DNA of 64,000 nt from Paramecium sonneborni (lineage: Eukaryota; Ciliophora; Oligohymenophorea; Peniculida; Parameciidae). How positions within the stretch are numbered: position 1 is the first letter of the stretch; each line of letters opens with the position of its first letter. The translations under genes were made by a program, and so were the position numbers. The DNA lies in assembly GCA_905182985.1 (NCBI GenBank), contig CAJJDN010000012.1, positions 379,857 through 443,856 on the forward strand. Direction: 5' to 3'. The notes beneath the pieces are model-generated. The model was not told where the DNA came from. It made no database searches and saw only the letters and a program-made list of their open reading frames with translations. This document shows positions 51,301 to 63,323 of the stretch, piece by piece.

Positions 51301-54300
51301 TAAGACTTGCAATCATATAAATTAATTAAACAACTATAATTAATAAGTTAAGAGCCATAACAATTTTTAAAGGTTTTATAATTTTATCAGAATTAATAAA
51401 AAGATGACACTCTTTATTAGTATTAGATTTTGATGAATCTAAAGATGTCTTAGATCCTTCTGATTATTAATTTTCATCTATACTGGAATCTTATTATTTT
51501 TAAGAATAGACATTATGATCTAATAAATCATCATGATGATGAACTTATGCAAAAGATTAAATAAACTATTCAGATGATTGATCTAATCTTTTAGAGTCTT
51601 CTCGAAAAGAATCCATTTTGAATCGTGATGAAGTTCTTGGGATATATTTTTAATGTAATTTCATTACACTTACTTTTCTTCTTTTTGATAACAATTACTC
51701 CTTACTTCTAAAATCGATAATTTCCATAAGAAAAAAAGATTTATGTAAAGATTCTGGACCTATTACTTTATAAGTTAGAATAAATTTAACTGAATATGTA
51801 GCTTCACCAACTTCATTAACTTATTTCATAACATCTTCGATTTACTTTTAATAAGTTATAGTTAAAATTTATAATTCTTGTTTTTATGATATTTTTGGGA
51901 CAGATTTATGAAATGAACTTTAACATTCAGATTAAAGTCCGCTAGTTTTAGATTTTTAAAAATGTTAGCTACCTCTACGCTCATATTATAAATATTTGTA
52001 ATGAGAAGTTTAACTTAACATTTTTTGGTATTTATTTATAAAATCTGATATATTAAATCTTGTGATTAAAGTAGTTTAGTCCTCTATTTCAAGATTATGG
52101 TAACTTTTATTTGTTATTTTATGATTTCCAAAGATTTTTAAAATATCTGGAAAAAAGAAAAATATATAACATTGATTCAAAGTTTAGATTGCAGTAGAAG
52201 ACTCTTAATCGATACCTTAAATCATCAAATGATAAATAGATTCAGTAGCACTTAAGATTTTACCACTTGAATCAAAAACTATGAATTCAGAACCTTCCTT
52301 TACTTTTGATATACATCCTGTAATAACATAATCATCTTCATAACTAAAATTATTATCTAGTTTCAATTATTTAGCTTAAAGTAAACCATCTTACTAAATA
52401 GTTGTGATGGAAATGAATTATCGAAATAATTAAGATTATGCACTTTCCAAATATAGTTCCAATAAATGATTATGAACATCAATTAAAAATGGAGGCAACA
52501 AATCATTTATATGTGATATTAAATGGTAATCATCACATTAAAAACCAAAATGTTTAGCTAATTGTTTTTTATTTGAATTTAAAATCTTTCCTTTATTTTT
52601 TACCATACTTATTGATAGTAAACATACTTTATCCTCTAAAAGTGTTGCATTACATATTGTATCAAGAGGAAGATTACTTTCATTAGCACATAAATTCACA
52701 ATTTATTATTCATACACTATTGCTTGTTATATATTGTTTAAAATTAAAGCATATAATAAAGACATCAGTTTTAGGTGAATTACGTTTTTTTATTCGTATC
52801 TCTTTTAGTCTATATTTTGATGAAAATCCTAAAAAAATTAAACCATTACTTTTTATAAATTATTACCAAACTGACTCACTATTTATATAAGTTCTCCAAT
52901 GTTCTCAACTCCCTTTATCTATAATAACCAAATCTTTATTTTTAAATCTAAAATTATGATATATTTTTTTAAATATTCCTCCTCTAGATGAAAACTTTAA
53001 ATAATCTCCTTAATTTCTATTTATTAAGAATAAGTTTAATTTTATTTTACAATTGAATGAGATTATTTATCTTCTATTCTTTCTTTTAATTTAGTTGTTA
53101 ACTAATTTCTGATAAATCTGTAATAAATTGAAAAGCGCTTTTTTCTAAATTCAAACTTTTTTACTTCTACATAAGCAATCAGGGGTTAATTCATAGAATC
53201 TGATAAAAAATTAACATATAGAAGCATTAAATTTTCAGATTCTTTTGATTTTTGATTTTTTCTAAATTTATTTTAAATTAGGCATTAAATTATTTTTGGT
53301 ATTGAATATTGTTAATTTATTTCACAAGACTTACAATGAAAATGATGCATGCTAAAAATTAAAATTTTTTATATTATCAATTCGATTGAAGCCTTCTTTT
53401 AATCAATTTAATACATGAAATCATATAGCTCTTCAATAAAAGTAATTAATGGATAGTTGTAAGACTGATAAATTAAAATATCTTATTATTTTCTCTTATT
53501 AATAATGCTTACAACAACAAAAACTAAAGGCATTCCAAAAAAAATGTAATATGATTGCATTTTATTTTCTTTGTCAGGTGAAAAAACATAACAAATTAGC
53601 TATATGAATGTGGTAAATATTAAAAAACTTATAATAATTGTTAATTACCTATTAATGGAGGGTTAGAAAATTGTTTCAATATAAAATTCAATTAAACAAA
53701 TAAAAAAAACTCCAAAACCTAAACATAGTTTGAGGATATTGGCAGCATATGAAGATTCAAATGAAATTATTATGATGCAAATTTTAAGCATAAATTTTAA
53801 AATAGTAAAATAAGTAAATTTAGGGATTATTTTAGTATCTGAAATGATATTTTAGGCTCTTAAAAAATAAACTTTAAAGAATGCAATTATTGATACTATT
53901 AAGATTAAAAGGATGCAAATAGGTGCAACATATTCAATTTTAAATGATTAGAAAGCAACCTTCTTATTATTGTAATTTAGTAATCCAATCAAAAGATATA
54001 ATTCTGGAATAGCTGTAGTTTATTGGAAGAATAAAATTTCATAAAATATGAATAGTATTCCTAACTTATAAATTATTCTTGGAGTTGAATTTTCTATTAT
54101 AAAAAATATGGTAAGAGTTAGCTATTTCATCAGTAATAGTATTAGAAACAAAAGAATTAAAGTAAAGTTATGAGCATAAGGTATAATGAGTATTGATTTA
54201 AAGATATTTGTAGTAAATAATAGAGAAGGTTCTTAAATTTGGTCATAAATTGGTTGAATAATAGCCTAAACTTAAAAGTATTCAACAACTAATATAAATG

Positions 54301-54367
54301 TTGTAAATTAATCGGAAATCCTAAATGGAAGGCTTTAATGTGATAATTTCTAAATTAAATTATTCAT
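48322..54367 (-). CDS. Giant multi-pass TM-PAS protein, TmcB-like (paralog C)
   Basis: Start ATG 54367 (MNNLIQKLSHQSLPFRIS), stop at 48322; about 1600 residues after collapsing the internal 1.2-kb duplication. It has the same order as the other two: N-terminal membrane helices (FTLILLFLILLLMKQLTLTI), a cytosolic helical region, a PAS-like module with GKILNSNKKQLAKHFGF then HINDLLPPFLIDVHNHLLEL, a Ser/Gln linker, and membrane pairs around helical loops (for example FIILLLTYITLIVFIICGYI). The C-terminus LLYIMVYTKWI ... NEPYIMNSIKQLN parallels paralog A. Its stop lies 42 bp upstream of the kelch start on the same strand. Confidence 0.8.
49083..50270. repeat. Duplicated block 4, left copy (probable assembly overlap)
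   Basis: 1188 bp repeated at 50272-51459 (offset 1189), separated by a single N at 50271, inside TmcB-like paralog C. Confidence 0.95.
50272..51459. repeat. Duplicated block 4, right copy
   Basis: Matches 49083-50270. Confidence 0.95.
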
Positions 54368-55270
54368 AATTAAATAATTGAACAAAATCATACAACAAAA
54401 TTTGCTTTAAATTTATTGATTATTGTTTAATATATTAGCATGAAAAATAGAATATTAAATTTATATCTATTATAACTAATATATATATGTATTCATCATC
54501 TCCTTGTAAACTTAAATATTTATTGAGTTATGGATTGACATGGTCCACATATTCTAGATATTTGGAAACATAGTAAATGCATTTAGAATGATAAAAAATG
54601 TTAGAAGATATTGATTTACTTTAGTGAAATAAAATAATTTCGATTTTTATCAGGTTATATGAAAAAAAATACCCTATAATGTTAATTATAAATGATAAAA
54701 ATATTATTATGGAAGATTGTGACAAAATGGGAATAATTATTGATATTTCACTTTTTATTTCGAATTAGTTGAAAAAAGAAGGCGATCAATGAATGTTTTA
54801 ATTCATTTTTTGGATAATATTTCTAAAAGTGCTTTATTAAGTATTAGAAATATTGGAAAGATGTATGTTGATTATGAAAAATAAATTATTTTATTAAAAA
54901 ATCCTCAGAATATTAATTATAATAACAAAGAAAAACTAATTTCAAAATGATATATAGATCAAAAGACTGAAAAAATTTCTGAAGGAAAAGTGAATTAATC
55001 GTGCTATAGAACTTGAATAAAGTTGTTAAAATTCACAATCAAAGGAAAGTAATCAATAAATATTTTTAAAAGGAAACAACTTTAGCAAAGTACTTAATAT
55101 AGAAATATAATTAGAGACATTAATGTAAGCTTTCAAGAAGTTGGATTTTCCTAAAAAAATTTAACTTACTAGAGATAGATATTAACTCTAAGTAATAGAG
55201 TTTAATTAGTTAAGCAACAATTCTTAATATAAATAAATTTGAGTATATTAATTTAGGAAAATACAATATA
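54368..55270. other. Intergenic with possible decayed gene (54679-54950)
   Basis: About 900 bp. On the plus strand two short frames abut: 54679-54792 (MLIINDKNIIMEDCDKMG) and 54789-54950 (MNVLIHFLDNISKSALL), overlapping by ATGA. Further coding-like words follow in other frames up to about 55010. This could be a frameshifted relic of one small gene; no family is recognised. Confidence 0.35.
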
Positions 55271-56962
55271 TCATTCTTATTCATTAGCATTTTTTATTAG
55301 CATTTCTGTAAATTCTTAAAAGTTAACAATACCATCACCATTTAAATCTAATTCATTAAAGACATTATTCCATTCAACTTCACTTAATTAAGCTCCTCCC
55401 ATTATCTCTTATAATTCTTATTTACTAATTGATCCGTTTCCATCTTTATCAAATAATTTAAACGCTTTTTCTAATTTATTTTGTGCCATCAATTATTCTT
55501 TTTTTGCAAAGGCTACAATAAATTCAGTGTAATCAATTTAATTAGACCCATTAACATCAGCTTACTAAAATAAATTTTCAACAATTTCTTAACATTTAAC
55601 TTCATCATTATATATTTCTCTATAACATTTAAGAAGTTCTTCTCTACTCAAAGTACCATCTTTGTTTACATCAATTTTTTTAAATTATGTTTAAATTTTC
55701 TTTTTTTCAGAATTAGACATAACTTAGGTTGTAATTAATTACATTATAGCTGCTTTCAGTTTACTTTAGCTCTTAGATAAAAAGTAGAAAAATTTACATG
55801 AAATTTAGCAAGTTTTTCTAAAGATTTTGAATTAATTTTTTTATCTTTTTGATTGATAAGCATCCAATCATGTTTTAAAGCTTCAGAGGCGGAAATTCGT
55901 TTTTCAGGATCAATAACTAACATTTACTTAATTAGATTTTTTGCATCTACAGAAATATCTTCCCATTCAGGTTCTTTTAAATTAATTAATAAATCTTTTT
56001 ACCATCAAATGTAAATATGCCACTTTGAATTCTTTAATATAATTCTTATTAATTTTATCCATTAAAAGGAGGATAACCACATAACATAATGAATAGAATA
56101 ACTCCACAAGACCAAACATCACATTTTTAATCATATCTTTTATTAATCACTTCTGGAGCTATATAATATGGCTTTTAATAATAATAATAAATATACAGTT
56201 CCTATTCTTTAAGATAATTTGCTTGAATCATCAATTTATTTAGCGGTTCCAAAGTCAATAATTTTTAAACTTGAATGTGCTTTCTTGGATTCAAATATAA
56301 TATTTTCAGGTTTTAGATCTCTATTTTAATGAATATTTTAAATATACCTGTGTACAATATTACGAATATGACAATAGTTAACTGCTTCTAAGATTTTTCT
56401 CATATATCCTGCAGCAATATTTTCATTGAAATGATCTATCTAATTGATTTTCTCGAATAATTCTCCTCCACTCAAATATCTTTAGATCTATTGAAATGAT
56501 ATTGCTACTCTGTTATAACATAATAAAAAGATTCATCTTCGTACAATTCATATATATTTACAATATTTGGATGATCCAAATCTTTCAATATCGATACTTC
56601 CTATATCATATTATCTTTTTATTCAATTATTATTTTATCCTTTCGAATCTATTTCATTGCTCTTTAAAGTCCTGTTCCTTTTTATGTCACTAAACTCACC
56701 TTACCATAAGTTCCTTTTTAAATAAACCGATTTTCTTACCTTCTCCTAAAACCTAATCAATTTTGTAAGAATTCAATAGATCTCCTTTCTTTAATGTAAC
56801 AAATATAGATGGATCAACTTTGAAATCTGTTATTTACTTTACGAATCTTGATTACTTTGATGAACCTGTGTTCTCATTATTTGAAACAGTTCTTGTCTAA
56901 TCTTTATTTTCAAGAGTTAGTTTAGAGATTTTCTTATTCCCTTATCCTCCACATATTCCCAT
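55271..56962 (-). CDS. Calcium-dependent protein kinase (CDPK)
   Basis: About 535 residues; start ATG 56962 gives MGICGGQGNKK, an N-myristoylation/palmitoylation motif typical of CDPKs. The kinase domain has VLGEGTYGKVSLV, RAMKQIRK (Lys), [12 protein letters not shown] (joined across a 27-nt intron after HR), KIIDFGTAKQ and YYIAPEVI. After a junction helix come four EF-hands with full loops: DVNKDGTLSREE, DVNGSNQIDYTE, DKDGNGSISKQE and DLNGDGIVNFQE. The stop follows NANEQE. CDPKs couple calcium rises to phosphorylation; in ciliates many act in cilia and at the cortex. Several introns of about 26-27 nt lie in the kinase part. Confidence 0.95.
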
Positions 56963-57617
56963 TAAGAATACTCTATATTTAATTAAAATATAATTATATT
57001 ATATTTACCTAAACTATTATTTTTCTATTCATTTCATCTCTATCAGGAAAGGAATTAATTATTGAAGTTTAACATTTTAATTATTTAGATACTTTAATTG
57101 CCGTTTCTATTATAATAATTATACATTATCAATGATCACAATAATATTGATATGTTCAAGAATAATATTAAAAACAATTTCGCACTTTATATATTATTAT
57201 ATGGTTGCTCGCAAAAATTATATCAAACCCATTAAAATAAACTAATAAAGCAATGAATCATAGAATAAACTTTCATTTTTCAGTTAAGGAAATGCCAATT
57301 GTAAAAGATTTAATTTAAAATGATAATATATAAAAAAATTAAAAGCTCTATTTTATTGAAAATTCATAATTTCATAATTTATATATTGAATTAAATATTT
57401 TTAAAATGAAAGATATTTTCAACGATTAAAAAAGAATAAGTTTTCAATCTCTCCCTAACATCTTATATTTTTGAATATAGAGGTTACTTTTAAGTGCTTT
57501 TTTAAAGATATAACTTATAAATATTTATGATAAAATTCCTTATAAAATATTTATTTTAACTAGTTTTTATAAATAATCTTAAATTAATTAGGGAAATAAA
57601 TTTGTAAAATTTTAGAA
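56963..57617. other. Intergenic, no feature seen
   Basis: About 650 bp of AT-rich spacer between the CDPK start and the ANP32-like stop. Nothing recognisable on either strand. Confidence 0.5.
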
Positions 57618-58369
57618 TCATTTCTTGACCTTCTTTCGTACATTTTTTTTTTTTTTATCTTCTTCACTACTATCTTCTAATTCATCAAAGCTTGCTTCAC
57701 TTTCACTTTCATTCTCTGAACTTTAAAGCTAATATTACATACATAATAATTACAATCATATCCTCGCTTGTGTCTGCCATTGAATCATCAATATCCATTT
57801 CATTATCTAAGTTCAACAATTAAGGTAAAAGTTTAAAAATAGTTTATTTATAATCTTATTACCTTTTAACAGGATTAAATGATAAATTTAAGTCCTATAA
57901 ATTTTTCAAATGCTTAAGATGTACTAAATCCTAAATTTAATTTTATTCATACTGATAAATTTTCTATTTAATTATGCTTTAGATTTAGAGAATATAAATC
58001 AGGAAAGTTTTAAGCTATAAATTATAAACAATCTCCTTTCAAACTGTTGTAATCTATTCTTAAATGTTTAACTTATTCAAAATCAAAATTCAATCCTTCT
58101 AAAGATGTAAGATTGCATTATATAAAATTTACTGTTGCTTAGAAATATTTAAAAATGTTACATTCTTTTTTGTATTTTTAGAGAAACTGATTAATTTCTG
58201 GTGTGAATTTATATATTGGTATTTTAATAAAGCTCATTCCAATGAATCTGATATTATTTTTTGAACCTTTTTGTTTTTGTGCTGTCATCAATTTTACTAT
58301 TTAAGTTGAATCAAGTTTAATCCTTTCTTATTACTTGGATTTATTTTTTCTTTTTTAGATCTATTTCAT
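57618..58369 (-). CDS. ANP32-like leucine-rich-repeat protein with acidic tail
   Basis: 234 residues after removing introns of 22 and 25 nt. I start at ATG 58369 (MKQIQKRKNKSKQQ); an in-frame ATG at 58288 is an alternative. The middle has LRR units: CNLTSLEGLNFDFEQVKHLR, LYSLNLKHNQIENLS and HLKHLKNLQDLNLSFNPVKR, the last being the typical ANP32/LRRcap junction followed by LLPQLLNLDN. The tail is acidic (NESESEASFDELEDSSEED) and then basic (KKKKNVRKKVKK). ANP32 proteins are nuclear histone- and phosphatase-binding factors. A 14-A run in the tail sets the final frame. Confidence 0.75.
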
Positions 58370-58404
58370 TATTTTATTAATTAATTAATTATAATTAAAT
58401 ACTA

Positions 58405-59071
58405 TCAATTATAAAACGAGGATTTCTTTACATGTTATTTAGAGGGTTAACGATAGAATGATTGACTTCGAGGTTTGTCTAATAACTGAAGTACTTCTCT
58501 CATAAATATTTTATTTTATTAATTATATTCTTCTTAAGTTTATTCAATTTTTTTGAACAAATGTACTAATGGTTTTTCTTTTTCAAGCTTATATTTGAAA
58601 TCTTTGAGTTCATAATGTAATCTTTCAGTTTTAATTTTTTCATCCTCAATCTCAGTTTTTAAATTTTTAATATTAACTTAAGTGTTTTGAGAAAGCATTG
58701 AACGATATGAACTAATTTCATTCTGTTGTTTCATTATCTTTTTATATATAATTATTAAATACAATTTATTATTTTTCGAAAAGCATACTCTTCTATTATT
58801 CAAGTGTTTTTTCCATAAATTCAATTGTTGACATTAATTTTGCATTTAATTTTTTTAAAGAATCAATTTTTTCTTAGTACATTTTTTCTATATCCTAAAT
58901 TTCCTTAATTATTGAACTATTCTGGTATTGAATTGGATCTTAATTCTCTTTAATGTTTAAAATAATCTCAGATGATTTCATAACAGACGACATCTTAGAA
59001 GGTCTATCAGTATTGAGATCATAATGAGAAAATGGTTTCTTATGAAATCGTTATTGTTAATTAAAATTCAT
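58405..59071 (-). CDS. Small coiled-coil protein
   Basis: 213 residues after removing one 25-nt intron. Starts MNFNQQQRFHKKPFSHYD. From about residue 55 it is nearly all coiled coil (KEIQDIEKMYQEKIDSLKKL; LKTEIEDEKIKTERLHYEL) and it ends QPSKQHVKKSSFYN. No other domain. It starts 19 bp from a divergent coiled-coil gene and ends 35 bp upstream of the ANP32-like start. The function is unknown; it could be structural at cilia or cortex. Confidence 0.75.
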
Positions 59072-59090
59072 TTTAATATTAATTAATTTT

Positions 59091-60743
59091 ATGAGTTAAT
59101 TTATAACAAATAATTATTTCTAACACTTCCTTAAAAATGATTCTAATCGAAGGGTTAAAACACTCAATTCTATCAGTGATTCATGCTAATCTAAAATTAA
59201 GAAAGTTATAATTCCTAAAAATATAAGTATTGACAAAGAGACCTTGTATGAATAATTGTATTTAGAAAAGCTCAGATCTAAAAAATTATCAGTTGATAAT
59301 CAATCATTAATAGGAGCACTATCGAAGATTGAAAATAATTTCAATTAAATGGATTAAAATGATTAAAAAAAGATGCTCTCATAAAGTTTTCTAAAAATAA
59401 AATAACAAGATTTAGAAATTTAAACACTTAAAGAAAGCCTCTAATACAAAATATAGGTAGAACTGAAAAAATAGATCCAAGAATTATAAACTGAATTACT
59501 CAAATACTAAATTTCTTCTAAGTTTGAAGGAGATTAGTGTTAGTTAATCGAAGACAATGTTAATTTATTGAATTAAATTGAATCTTAAAAATAATATATT
59601 ATTGATTTAGAAAAGACTCGCTCTGAATACATTCTCATAAGATCAAAATTTAATTAATTATAGTAAATTTTAAAACTTAAGGAATAATAAATATAAAAAT
59701 TCAGAGATAGAGATCCACTTTCAGAAATGAACCTTTTGAGAAATCCTACTTAAAAAGAAAAGTTATTGATGGATGAACTTACCATGAAAAAAGATGAAAT
59801 TCAGCTTCTTAATTATAAGTTGAATTAGAGTCAATCTATAATTTAGGAAACATAAAATACTTTGACTTAATTAGATCAAGAATCAAAACATAAGATATAG
59901 TATTTAGAAACCGAAAAAAAAATTTTAATTGAAAGGTTGGAAAAAATTCAATAAGATTACTATGCTCTATTGGAAAAGCAAAAATAAATTGATAAGTAAA
60001 AATTGATTACATTTTTTTAGATATCTATCTTAATTTTAGAAAAAAAAAATATAAACTTCACCTTTTATTTTTGAAGATTCCCTTTTTCAATCTGCAACCT
60101 AACTCCCATTATCTCCTACAGTATCTCCTAATGACTAATTAATTGTGAAATAAGTAAGGAAATAATAAATAGAATAAGTTGTTCTTGAACTTAAATTAAC
60201 TTTAAGAAAAAAAAAAGTGACTATATAAGAAGCTGAAAATGTATTATATTCATAATTTATATAGGTCTTATTTTCTGATGAGAATGAAATATCTGTGAAT
60301 GAAATTGAAAAAAAGTTAAAGGATAATCCATTTTCCATCAAAAGCAGTACTTTATTAGCTAGATATCTAATTGAGGATTATTCTGAGAAGTAATTATTAT
60401 TTTAATATTATTTAGAGAATTCGTATATGATCCTGATTTAAAAGCTCCTTAAGCACATGTAAGAAGCGTTTTTAAAAATTTGCTTTAAAATTACAAATTA
60501 ATTTTCGAAGATTAAGTGATAGAGACAGTGAAAATTTTAATAAAACAATATTTATTGGAATTTTGTTAAAAGAAATCGTTATCAATAATAAAATTGGAGA
60601 ACATAATTGATTGTTTTCAGTTCTCTGAAATATAATGGAATGGAAAACATTCTGATTATCTTTAACAAGAATATTATAATAAGTATAATATATTCTAAGA
60701 ATTTGAAATAAGTAAATTATTAAAGTTGTTTGATGAAGAATGA
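59091..60743 (+). CDS. Coiled-coil protein with C-terminal helical domain
   Basis: 533 residues after removing introns of 25 and 26 nt. Starts MSQFITNNYFQHFLKND. Residues about 70-330 form coiled coil (QQDLEIQTLKESLQYKIQVE; KHKIQYLETEKKILIERL). The C-terminal ~200 residues look globular and helical: LFSDENEISVNEIEKKLKDN has an EF-hand-like helix-loop pattern without calcium ligands, then SSTLLARYLIEDYSEKEF and a closing FEISKLLKLFDEE. I do not recognise the family. Its start is divergent from the small coiled-coil gene with 19 bp between them. Confidence 0.75.
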
Positions 60744-60892
60744 ATAAAAGTAGTAAAAATTATGAAATAATATAAATTAATATATAATATATTTTGTTAA
60801 AGTTATAAAGGAATAAAATATAAGAAGCCAATAATTCAGCACATATTAAAATCAAAATGATAGAGTTTGAATTAAAATAACAATGAGATTAG

Positions 60893-61072
60893 TCAAAATA
60901 AAGAAAACTATTATAAGTAAAATGTATATTAATACATTTGATTGATCTTGCAAACATTAACTATGATTCCTTTCATATGTTAAAATCCTCTTTCATGTGC
61001 TCTTGTATAATCAATTTTATCAAAACCATCTAAATGATCGAAGATTTAATAAATTTCTATAAGACTTGTTTT
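60893..61072 (-). pseudogene. Start-less fragment of an unidentified gene
   Basis: In the 458-bp spacer after the coiled-coil gene, a minus-strand frame from an upstream TGA to a TGA at 60893 reads EIYQIFDHLDGFDKIDYTRA, then HERGFQHMKGIIVNVC. It looks like genuine conserved protein but has no ATG or continuing exon that I can find. Probably a relic; the family is not identified. Confidence 0.35.
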
Positions 61073-61201
61073 TCATTTAGAATAGCAAAGCCATTATAGA
61101 ACAAGATCAGTAATTTATATGAATATGAATATGAGTATGAGTACTAATTAAGACAATAGCTCCCAATAGTGTTATAATTATTATAAAAAAATAATTAAAA
61201 T

Positions 61202-62117
61202 ATGAAAGCCAAGAATCAATAGGATGAAGGAGTTCTTGAGGAAGACCTTGCAAAAACAAAATCTTAATTAGTATACAGGGATGTAATTAATTAGGATTAC
61301 TTTCCAAAATGGCAAGAATTGAAACTGCTAGGAAAGAACAATCTCGAAGATCTTATCCTTCTTGTGTAATATGGGATAATTAGTAACAAGAGGAAATATA
61401 ATAAGTATTTATGTATATGGTGGATATGAAACTAATGAAGGAATTTTGGATGATTAGATGAGAATTCCATTTCCTAATTCAGAGAAACCTTTGGTGTGGA
61501 CATAAGTTTACAAGAAGAATTCAAAAGATTTAAAAGGACCTAGTCCATTAAGAAATCATACTGCAGTTACTTATTAAAATAAAATGTACATATTTGGAGG
61601 AAAGAAAAACTTAATATAACCTTATTGTAAATTATGGATATTTGATTTCTAATCAGAAAGAATGGAATGAAGGAGAAGATTGCAAAATAAATAATAGTAC
61701 TATATGTGTAGAAGGGCATACTAGTTGTACAAGGAGATCTAACTAAGCTCTAAACTGATATTAGATAGCATCAATGATTGTATTTGGTGGCTTTTAAGTA
61801 ATGCCATTATTTCTAGATCTGAATTTGAGAAGAAGAAAAAAAAATTTAAAAGTTCATCTCCTACAACTGAATAAATAAAAAACTCTATCAATTTAATAAC
61901 TAATTAAGATAAAGGTGGATAAAGAAAAATTTCTTCTCCAGTTGGAAGAAAGCAATAATAAGCATAGCTAATAGGCAAATAGCCATGTGCAAGAGATGGT
62001 CATTCAGTAATAATTGCTGGAGAATGTATGATTGTATTTGGAGGAGATCGTAATTTAATGTCATTTAATGACTTATATATGTATTAGTTCAGCATGGTTA
62101 ATAAGCCAACCAAATGA
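61202..62117 (+). pseudogene. Kelch-repeat gene with frame breaks (likely pseudogene)
   Basis: Starts MKAKNQQDEGVLEEDL, ends NDLYMYQFSMVNKPTK. Kelch blades are clear: FPKWQELKLLGKNNL, RSYPSCVIWDNYIYVYGG (across a 23-nt intron), VTYQNKMYIFGGKKNL, CKLWIFDFQSE, ASMIVFGGFQ and CARDGHSVIIAGECMIVFGG. But they are not in one frame. There is a one-base shift near 61335-61345 with no GT available for an intron, another near 61650, and an in-frame TGA near 61760. Nearly all other genes in this window read through cleanly, so these lesions suggest a decaying gene over random sequencing error. It could still be expressed if the lesions are assembly mistakes. Confidence 0.6.
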
Positions 62118-62130
62118 AAATTCAATAATT

Positions 62131-63322
62131 ATATAAATTTATATATTAATCATATTATTAGAATTATATCTTTTTTAGACAGAAAGTTTCAGATCAATTT
62201 TATATCTTGAATTTAAATATTAATAAAAGAAATTATACCAATAAGATAATTTAAATAATTTAAAAGTCAATGGATATTCAAAACGATTAAAATTAGGGAA
62301 GTTCTAGTTAAACCATAGAAACAAAAACTTAAGAACCATAAATGTAGATAGAAAATACAGATTAGTAATTATAAAATTTATTTTTAGGTTTTAATATGTT
62401 CCATAACAAATGTCTTAGTAAATTTAAGGAGGGGTTAATAAAGTAAAGATCTCAAAAAATGCTAACATTATGAAAGCAGATTCTTTAACAAATGCTCAAA
62501 GAGCAGAAATGAAAGATTAAACTAGAGCATAATTATAAAGTGCTAATAAAAAGTAAGTCCCTGCTTAACAATAAATTCCTATTTAATAATAATAGCCATT
62601 CTAATAATAACAATAATAGTAATTTGTGTAACAAATGCCAGTTAATAATTTTTAACAACCATAGAATATAAATAATGTCAATAGATAACAAGTTCTATAA
62701 TAGTAGCCTCAGTAGTAACAATAAAATTAAGGGTTTCTTGGAAGTGTAAAGAATTATTGGAATAACTTATTTGGAAGTGATCCAGAAAACTAATTTAAGT
62801 ATGAACATACAAACAATTATAATGATGATGATGATTTATTATAACAATATCAAAAATAAGGTGGATTACAATTGAATATTGAAGAAATGATTGAATTGAG
62901 AGTTTCAGCATAATATGATTATTGTAAATTAAAAAAATCAGAGTCTCAAACTTTACCAGCAATGGTGAGTATTATCACAAAAGATATTGAATAATATGCT
63001 AAAAATAACTCATCCATTGAGGCAGGTATTGATTTATTATGTGTTATTGATAAAAGTGGAAGTATGAGCGGAGAAAAAATTAGAAGTGTTTAATAATCTT
63101 TAGTTTAATTATTAGATTTTTTAAGTGAAAAAGATAGATTATGTCTCATAGTATTTGATGGAGGTGCCTAAAGACTAACTCCTTTAAAGACTTTAACTAA
63201 AGGAAACAAAAAATATTTTACAAGGGCCATTGCTGCCATTTAAGCTGGAGGATCAACAAATATTGCAGCAGGAACTGATATTGCTTTTAAGTAAATTAAA
63301 TAAAGAAGAATGAAAAATTAAG
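62131..63322. repeat. Duplicated block 5, left copy (probable assembly overlap)
   Basis: Repeated from 63324 onward (offset 1193), separated by a single N at 63323. The right copy is cut by the window edge. Confidence 0.95.
62270..63322 (+). CDS. von Willebrand factor A-domain protein, 3' part missing at N
   Basis: Starts MDIQNDQNQGSSSQTIETKT. A 23-nt intron lies near 62365-62387. The N-terminal ~170 residues are Gln/Asn-rich (many TAA/TAG codons). From about residue 250 a vWA domain begins: GIDLLCVIDKSGSMSG contains the MIDAS metal site DxSxS, followed by LVQLLDFLSEKDRLCLIVFD, FTRAIAAIQAGGSTNIAAG (MIDAS Thr loop) and AFKQIKQRR, where the N at 63323 interrupts it. Similar ciliate proteins continue with a Vint-like domain. 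Cytosolic; a protein-interaction or ubiquitin-related role is possible. Confidence 0.85.
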
Positions 63323-63323
63323 N

